Of a DNA stretch of 17,984 nt, positions 13,673 to 17,984 are shown piece after piece. The DNA comes from an uncultured Sutterella sp. Its GTDB lineage: Bacteria; Pseudomonadota; Gammaproteobacteria; Burkholderiales; Burkholderiaceae_F. Positions within the stretch are counted from its first letter, which is position 1; every line of letters starts with the position of its first letter. Where the stretch lies: contig CAJLGW010000038.1 of NCBI GenBank assembly GCA_905206345.1, positions 1 through 17,984 on the forward strand. The letters are read 5' to 3'. A program made the translations under genes and the position numbers. The notes under the pieces were generated by a model. That model was not told where the DNA came from. It saw nothing but the letters and a program-made list of their open reading frames with translations, and searched no databases.

Positions 13673-15544
13673 ATGCCTGTTGAAGCTACAAAGCACTTCG
13701 ATGCCAAAGCCATTTTAAAGAATTTACCGTCTTTGCCCGGGGTGTACCGCTATTTTGATGAAGAGGGGAATTGCCTTTATGTGGGCAAAGCCCGTGATTT
13801 GAGGCGCCGCGTCTCAAGCTACTTTCAAAAAAATGATTTAAGTCCCCGTATTGCGATCATGGTCTCTCAGATTGCAAAACTCGAAACAACGGTGACGCGA
13901 TCTGAGGCTGAAGCGCTTTTACTTGAAAATAATCTCATCAAGACACTCAATCCCAAATACAACATCTTATTTCGAGACGATAAGAGTTATCCGTATTTGA
14001 AAATCAGCTCAGAGGCTTTCCCTCGTGTGTCTTATTACCGAGGCGGTGTGGATAAAAAGAGTCATTTCTACGGGCCTTATCCCAACTCTCAAAGCGTTAA
14101 AGAAGCGATTCAAATTTTGCAAAAGGTGTTTCGTTTAAGAACGTGTGAGCCTTCGGTTTTTAATAACCGTTCTCGTGTTTGTCTTTTAGCGCAAATCGGA
14201 CGTTGCTCCGGGCCTTGTGTGGGGGCCATCAATCGTGAAGACTATGCGCAAGACGTTGCCCGAGCCGAGAAATTTCTAAATGGGGATAGCGCCGCCATTT
14301 TGAATGATATGCAGTCTCGCATGATGGCACACTCTGATGCATTGGAATTTGAAAAGGCGGCGGTTGTTCGTGATCAAATTGCAGCGCTATCCAACATCTT
14401 GCATCAACAAAGCGTGGAGACAACCGGTGGCGACGTGGACTGCGACATTATCTCCATTACTTCTCAAGGTAATACCGTTTGTGTGAACTTAGCGATGGTG
14501 AGGGGATCTCGACATTTGGGCGACCGTGCCTATTTCCCAACGTTGCCCAAAGCGGGGGAACCGGACTTTGTTGAAGTCTTTGAAGCGTTTGTCAGTCAGC
14601 ACTACGAAATGCTCCCGATTCCGACCCTGATCATCACGGATGTTGAGGGGGAAAAGACAGAGTTAGAGAGCTTTTTGTCGGAACTCTCTGAGCGTCGTAT
14701 TGCGGTGGTGCACTCTCCTACGGGCGTTCGTCGCCAGTGGTTGGAGATGTGTCAAACCAATGCCAAGATTGCCTTGGCTCGTCACTTGGCGCTAGAAGGC
14801 TCGCAATTGGCGCGCTTAAAAGAACTCTGTGAAGTGTTGGACATTACGCCACCGAACGAAGACTGGATGAAGATTCGTATGGAGTGCTTTGACATCAGTC
14901 ACACCTCCGGTGAAGCGACTCAAGCGTCTTGCGTTGTCTATGAGGGGACAGCGATGGCTCATAACCTCTACCGTCGTTTTAACATCACCGGTGTGGAACC
15001 GGGGGATGACTACGGGGCCATGCGTCAAGCGGTCGAACGTCGTTACTTACCTGTTTCAAGAGGTGAAGGGGAGTTACCAACCATTGTTTTAATTGACGGT
15101 GGTCGGGGACAAGTTGAGATGGCTCGACAAGTTTTTGAAGACTTGGGACTGGATACCTCTGTCATTGTGGGGGTTGCCAAGGGAGAGGGGCGTAAAGTGG
15201 GGTTAGAAACCCTAATCTTTGCCGATGCCGGGCGAGAACCTTTAGTGCTTGGCCGCGAATCGCAAGCCTTGATGCTCATTGCCGAAATTCGGGATGAGGC
15301 GCACCGCTTTGCGATCACGGGGATGCGGGCAAAACGCGCCAAAGTCAGAAACATGTCTCGCTTGGAAGATCTGGAAGGCATCGGTCCCAAGCGTCGGCAA
15401 AAACTTTTAACACGTTTTGGCGGAATGCGTGGATTAAAAAACGCAAGCATCCAAGATATTGCTACAATCGAGGGTATATCCCAAACGTTGGCTCAACGCA
15501 TCTATACGCAATTGCACGGTGAGTCAGTTCACATTAAAGAATAG
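13673..15544 (+). CDS. uvrC: Excinuclease ABC subunit C
   Basis: 623 residues, typical UvrC length. It makes both incisions around a lesion after UvrA/UvrB recognition in nucleotide excision repair. In order: an N-terminal GIY-YIG nuclease for the 3' cut (LPGVYRYFDEEGNCLYVGKA, about residues 20-40); a Cys-bearing segment (RTCEPSVF, RVCLLAQIGRCSGPC); the UVR UvrB-binding helix pair (about 205-240, EFEKAAVVRDQI); the RNase H-like domain for the 5' cut (MECFDISHTSGEATQASCVV from about 403; DGGRGQVEMA; HRFAI); and tandem helix-hairpin-helix motifs at the end (LEDLEGIGPKRRQKLL; TIEGISQTLAQRIY). Start ATG 13673 has no clear ribosome site. pgsA follows by 14 bp, a common pairing in proteobacteria. 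Confidence 0.97.
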   Translation: MPVEATKHFDAKAILKNLPSLPGVYRYFDEEGNCLYVGKARDLRRRVSSYFQKNDLSPRIAIMVSQIAKLETTVTRSEAEALLLENNLIKTLNPKYNILFRDDKSYPYLKISSEAFPRVSYYRGGVDKKSHFYGPYPNSQSVKEAIQILQKVFRLRTCEPSVFNNRSRVCLLAQIGRCSGPCVGAINREDYAQDVARAEKFLNGDSAAILNDMQSRMMAHSDALEFEKAAVVRDQIAALSNILHQQSVETTGGDVDCDIISITSQGNTVCVNLAMVRGSRHLGDRAYFPTLPKAGEPDFVEVFEAFVSQHYEMLPIPTLIITDVEGEKTELESFLSELSERRIAVVHSPTGVRRQWLEMCQTNAKIALARHLALEGSQLARLKELCEVLDITPPNEDWMKIRMECFDISHTSGEATQASCVVYEGTAMAHNLYRRFNITGVEPGDDYGAMRQAVERRYLPVSRGEGELPTIVLIDGGRGQVEMARQVFEDLGLDTSVIVGVAKGEGRKVGLETLIFADAGREPLVLGRESQALMLIAEIRDEAHRFAITGMRAKRAKVRNMSRLEDLEGIGPKRRQKLLTRFGGMRGLKNASIQDIATIEGISQTLAQRIYTQLHGESVHIKE

Positions 15545-15558
15545 AAAGAACAATTCAT

Positions 15559-16146
15559 ATGAAACCTAAACGCTTATCTGTCAATGTGCCGATGATTCTG
15601 ACGTGGGCACGTATTGCTTTGATTCCGCTTATTATCGGTGTTTTCTATATTCCAGATTGGATTCTTTCTCCCTTCATGCAAAACGTTTGGGCTACGATTA
15701 TTTTCGTCATCGCTGCTTTAACGGACGCCTTTGACGGTTACATTGCCCGTAAGTACAACATGGAAAGTGCCATCGGGGCTTTCTTAGACACCTCCGCTGA
15801 CAAATTAATGGTTTGTGCCGCTTTGATTGTTTTGCTTGATTTCGGTCGTGTCGACATGATTGTGGCCTTGATCATTATCGGTCGTGAAATCACGGTGACG
15901 GCGCTTCGTGAATGGATGGCCAAGGTGGGCGCCGCTGCCCGTGTGAAGGTCAATTGGTTTGGGAAGATTAAGGCCATTGCTCAAATGGTTGCTATTCCGA
16001 TGCTTCTTTTCTGGGAACCGTTTATGGGGATTTCCATGGCATGGTTGGGCACGATCCTCATTTATGTCGCTGCGATTTTGACGATTTACTCCATGGTTGT
16101 TTACATGCGAGCCGCAGGTCCTTACTTGAATTCAGATCCGAAGTAA
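15559..16146 (+). CDS. pgsA: CDP-diacylglycerol-glycerol-3-phosphate 3-phosphatidyltransferase
   Basis: 195 residues with several membrane helices. Contains the complete CDP-alcohol phosphotransferase signature D-x2-DG-x2-AR-x8-G-x3-D-x3-D as DAFDGYIARKY, then GAFLDTSAD (about residues 55-80), whose four Asp bind the divalent metals. Length and the N-terminal NVPMILTWARIALIPLI are typical of PgsA. The enzyme makes phosphatidylglycerophosphate, the committed step to phosphatidylglycerol and cardiolipin, in the inner membrane. It lies 14 bp after uvrC and is presumably cotranscribed; the ribosome site is weak (AGAAAGAA). The transcript ends at a strong terminator 30 bp downstream. Confidence 0.95.
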   Translation: MKPKRLSVNVPMILTWARIALIPLIIGVFYIPDWILSPFMQNVWATIIFVIAALTDAFDGYIARKYNMESAIGAFLDTSADKLMVCAALIVLLDFGRVDMIVALIIIGREITVTALREWMAKVGAAARVKVNWFGKIKAIAQMVAIPMLLFWEPFMGISMAWLGTILIYVAAILTIYSMVVYMRAAGPYLNSDPK

Positions 16147-16175
16147 GATTCTCAAAAAATCATTTAAATTCAATC

Positions 16176-16222
16176 GAGCACTCAAATTTGGGTGCTCTTT
16201 TTTTGGGGATTTACCCCAAAAA
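16176..16222 (+). terminator. Terminator after pgsA with overlapping second hairpin
   Basis: GAGCAC (16176-16181) pairs with GTGCTC (16192-16197), extended inward by the palindromic CAAATTTG and followed by seven T (16198-16204). Five of those T form the left arm of a second stem, TTTTTGGGG (16200-16208) with CCCCAAAAA (16214-16222). The first hairpin is a standard intrinsic terminator; the second may protect the RNA 3' end or serve the other strand. Confidence 0.88.
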
Positions 16223-16267
16223 TTGTTAAAACCCGAGTTTAGTAGTCCAACTTACTTAATTAACCTT

Positions 16268-16296
16268 TTGAGACAGAGGTCATTGTTTGTTACAAT
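16268..16296 (+). promoter_or_regulatory. Sigma70 promoter of nhaC
   Basis: TTGAGA (16268-16273) and TACAAT (16291-16296) are separated by exactly 17 bp; each hexamer matches the consensus at five of six positions. The expected start is near 16303, directly before the T27 tract. Part of it, GGTCATTG with CAATGAACC, also forms an imperfect inverted repeat over the -10 region, a possible operator. This is the clearest promoter in the window and fits the expression-biased codon use of nhaC. Confidence 0.8.
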
Positions 16297-16303
16297 GAAC
16301 CAC

Positions 16304-16330
16304 TTTTTTTTTTTTTTTTTTTTTTTTTTT
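16304..16330 (+). repeat. Homopolymer of 27 T at the predicted nhaC transcription start
   Basis: Twenty-seven uninterrupted T fill 16304-16330, between the -10 box (ending 16296) and AGGG (16334-16337), the likely ribosome site of nhaC. No comparable run occurs elsewhere in the window. Such tracts are slippage-prone in replication and, at +1, in transcription. The exact length is the part of this sequence most likely to be misread. Confidence 0.95.
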
Positions 16331-16346
16331 CATAGGGTTATCACAG

Positions 16347-17882
16347 ATGGATCCGTTTAACGCCGGTTGGCTTTCCATTTTGCCGCCGATTATTGCCATT
16401 TCCTTGGCATTATTGACGAAGGAAGTGATTTCTTCTCTTTTGATTGGTATCGTCTCCGGTACTTTAATTTATGCTGTCGGCATGAACCATCCCAACATTT
16501 TGATGGGTACGGTCGAAACGACGTTTAATCTTATGGCCACCAAAGTGGACTTCAACATCTTGGTTTTCTGCACGATGTTGGGTGCTTTGGTCTACACGAT
16601 CAGCATGGCTGGTGGTAGCGTGGCTTACGGGAACTGGGCTACTAAGCGCATTAAGAATCGTCGTTCCAGCTTGTTGGCTACGGGCGGTTTGGGTGCCTTC
16701 ATCTTCATTGATGACTACTTTAACTGCTTGACGGTGGGTACCGTGATGCGTCCTGTGACGGACCGCTACAATGTGGCCCGTGCCAAGTTGGCTTACATCA
16801 TTGACTCCATGGCCGCTCCGGTTTGTATTATTGCTCCGGTTTCTTCTTGGGCAGCTGCTGTGGGTTCGAGTTTGAAGTCCACGGGTGCTTTTGAAAGTGA
16901 CTTCGTGGCTTTCGTCTCGACCATTCCGTACAACTTCTATGCCATCAGCTGTATCGTCATGGTCTTTATCATCTGCTTGACGAATTTGGACTTTGGCCCT
17001 ATGCGTAAGGCTGAAGAAAGCGCCAAGATGGGTGACTTGGGTGACTCCAATGCCAGCTCTCACTCCGTGAAGGCCAGTGAAAAGGGTACGATTTGGGACA
17101 TGTTTGTGCCGATCGGTGCTTTGGTCGTTTTCGCTGTTTTGGCTTTGATGTACAGTGGCGGTTACTGGGGTGAAGATCCTGCCTACCATTCCTTTGCTGC
17201 CTCTTTGGGTAACAGCTCCGCTTCGAGCGCTTTGGTTTGGGCCTCTTTCGGTGCCATGATCGTTGCCTTCTTGATGTTTGTGCCGCGTGGTGTGGTGAAC
17301 TTCCGTGACTTCATGGACGGTTCTGTTGAAGGTATGAAGATGATGTTGCCTGCCAACATTATTTTGGTGCTTGCTTGGACGATTTCCGGCGTCTGCCGTG
17401 ACCTCTTGCAAACCCCGATCTTCGTGCAAGCTTTGGTGACTGACGGTGGCTTCTCTGCCTTGTGGTTGCCGGCCTCTATCTTCGTGATCGGTGCTTTCTT
17501 GTCCTTCTCCACGGGTACGGCTTGGGGTACGTTCGGTATCTTGATTCCGATCGTTGTGCCGATCGCTCAAGCTTTGGATCCGAGCTTGGTGGTTGTGTCC
17601 TTGGCTGCTACGTTGGCCGGTTCCGTCTTCGGTGACCACTGCTCTCCGATTTCCGATACGACGATTCTGTCCTCGGCCGGGGCCGGTTGCTCGCACATCG
17701 AGCACGTTGCAACCCAAGCGCCTTACGCTTTGGTGGTGGCCTTCGCTAGCTTCGTGGGTTACGTTGCTGCCGGTATCACGCATGGTAACTTGACGATCTC
17801 GTTGGTGGCCTGCTTGGGCACCTTGGTTGCGATGATTGTTGGTTTACACTGGTTTAGCAACAAAAAAGAAGCTACTGCTTAA
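16347..17882 (+). CDS. nhaC: NhaC-family Na+/H+ antiporter
   Basis: 511 residues, about 11-13 membrane segments. Recognised by family segments: WLSILPPIIAISLALLTKEV at the N-terminus, GGLGAFIFIDDYFNCLTVGT with the buried acidic pair (about 110-130), IDSMAAPVCIIAPVSSWAAA, SFSTGTAWGTFGILIPIVVP, and SVFGDHCSPISDTTILSSAG. It exchanges cytoplasmic Na+ for H+ across the inner membrane; related NhaC-type proteins also exchange organic acids or amino acids, so the cargo is not certain. Start ATG 16347 follows AGGG by 9 nt. Codon use is markedly skewed (Leu mostly TTG, Gly mostly GGT, Pro mostly CCG), suggesting abundant expression. It is transcribed alone, from the promoter at 16268 to the terminator at 17900. 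Confidence 0.9.
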   Translation: MDPFNAGWLSILPPIIAISLALLTKEVISSLLIGIVSGTLIYAVGMNHPNILMGTVETTFNLMATKVDFNILVFCTMLGALVYTISMAGGSVAYGNWATKRIKNRRSSLLATGGLGAFIFIDDYFNCLTVGTVMRPVTDRYNVARAKLAYIIDSMAAPVCIIAPVSSWAAAVGSSLKSTGAFESDFVAFVSTIPYNFYAISCIVMVFIICLTNLDFGPMRKAEESAKMGDLGDSNASSHSVKASEKGTIWDMFVPIGALVVFAVLALMYSGGYWGEDPAYHSFAASLGNSSASSALVWASFGAMIVAFLMFVPRGVVNFRDFMDGSVEGMKMMLPANIILVLAWTISGVCRDLLQTPIFVQALVTDGGFSALWLPASIFVIGAFLSFSTGTAWGTFGILIPIVVPIAQALDPSLVVVSLAATLAGSVFGDHCSPISDTTILSSAGAGCSHIEHVATQAPYALVVAFASFVGYVAAGITHGNLTISLVACLGTLVAMIVGLHWFSNKKEATA

Positions 17883-17899
17883 TCGTTAAGTCTAACGCT

Positions 17900-17935
17900 A
17901 AAAAAGCTGTCGAACTCAAACTCGGCAGCTTTTTT
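17900..17935 (+). terminator. Rho-independent terminator of nhaC
   Basis: A 14-bp stem (17900-17913 with 17922-17935, one T-G wobble) has the core AGCTGTCGA/TCGGCAGCT and an 8-nt loop. It begins 18 bp after the stop and ends in six T that pair with six A on the left. A smaller hairpin CGTTA/TAACG (17884-17897) precedes it. The putative intron starts three bases after the T-tract. Confidence 0.93.
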
Positions 17936-17938
17936 CTA

Positions 17939-17984
17939 GTGCGCCCGACAGGGCGCACTGCTGGTGGTGTAAGTCCACCGATTC
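17939..17984 (+). mobile_element. Group IIC intron, 5' end only (cut by window edge)
   Basis: The sequence from 17939 begins with GTGCG, the 5' splice-site consensus of group II introns. It continues as GTGCGCCCGACAGGGCGCAC, a hairpin matching the start of domain I in class C introns (the Oceanobacillus iheyensis intron, from memory, begins GUGUGCCCGGCAUGGGUGCA). GGTGG-TGTAAGT-CCACC follows, the equivalent of the next stem with its conserved AGTCC. The insertion point is directly behind the nhaC terminator, the known target preference of class C introns. Domains II-VI, including any reverse transcriptase gene, would lie to the right and are not visible. Confidence 0.75.

Noticed and set aside
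16464..17783. Long open frame (439 codons) on the - strand opposite nhaC
   Set aside because: It is a shadow of the strongly biased codon use of nhaC. Its product is Arg/His/Gln-rich without recognisable motifs, and nhaC has convincing family motifs.
1..17984. tRNA, rRNA or CRISPR loci
   Set aside because: No tRNA cloverleaf or TTCGANNCC arm in context, no rRNA-like stretch and no regularly spaced direct repeats were noticed. Detection was by eye and not exhaustive.

Overview
The window looks like the chromosome of a betaproteobacterium, plausibly a gut-associated Sutterellaceae member (Sutterella/Parasutterella type). Grounds: an EarP-EF-P pair with the rhamnosylatable Arg32, the uvrC-pgsA pair, an abgA-like peptidase, an NhaC antiporter and moderate G+C. 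The placement is inferred from gene content only; no rRNA or tRNA gene was seen, and no CRISPR array.

Left flank (1-3797, + strand): an accessory cluster, visibly more G+C-rich than the rest. It holds the 3' part of an SF2 helicase, a protein with a C-terminal T5orf172/MUG113-type GIY-YIG domain, and a PD-(D/E)xK-like nuclease gene interrupted by an in-frame TAA. The stop lies where the family's presumed catalytic Glu is expected. The three genes are tightly spaced and look like a helicase-nuclease module, probably anti-phage or a mobile-element cargo, now damaged in its third gene. It is followed by a nested RNA/DNA fold (3817-3865) and a decayed IS630-type element (3867-4669) whose transposase has lost its catalytic core and carries a nonsense codon.

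Middle (4740-9462, - strand): a salvage-type operon runs ribokinase, nucleoside hydrolase, YgbA-like protein, then a SagB-type nitroreductase with a long N-terminal coiled coil. Upstream of it, with its own terminator, is an MFS transporter. The MFS gene is divergent from an M20D amidohydrolase (abgA-like, +), with a back-to-back TTGACA dyad between them. A frameshifted aadA-type aminoglycoside adenylyltransferase pseudogene (-) follows.

Right part: efp and its modifying enzyme gene earP (-) are adjacent. uvrC and pgsA (+) start only 32 bp from earP. nhaC (+) has a near-consensus sigma70 promoter followed by 27 consecutive T residues at the predicted transcription start. The nhaC terminator is immediately followed, at 17939, by what reads as the 5' end of a group IIC intron, cut by the window edge. 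Group IIC introns are known to insert just behind intrinsic terminators.
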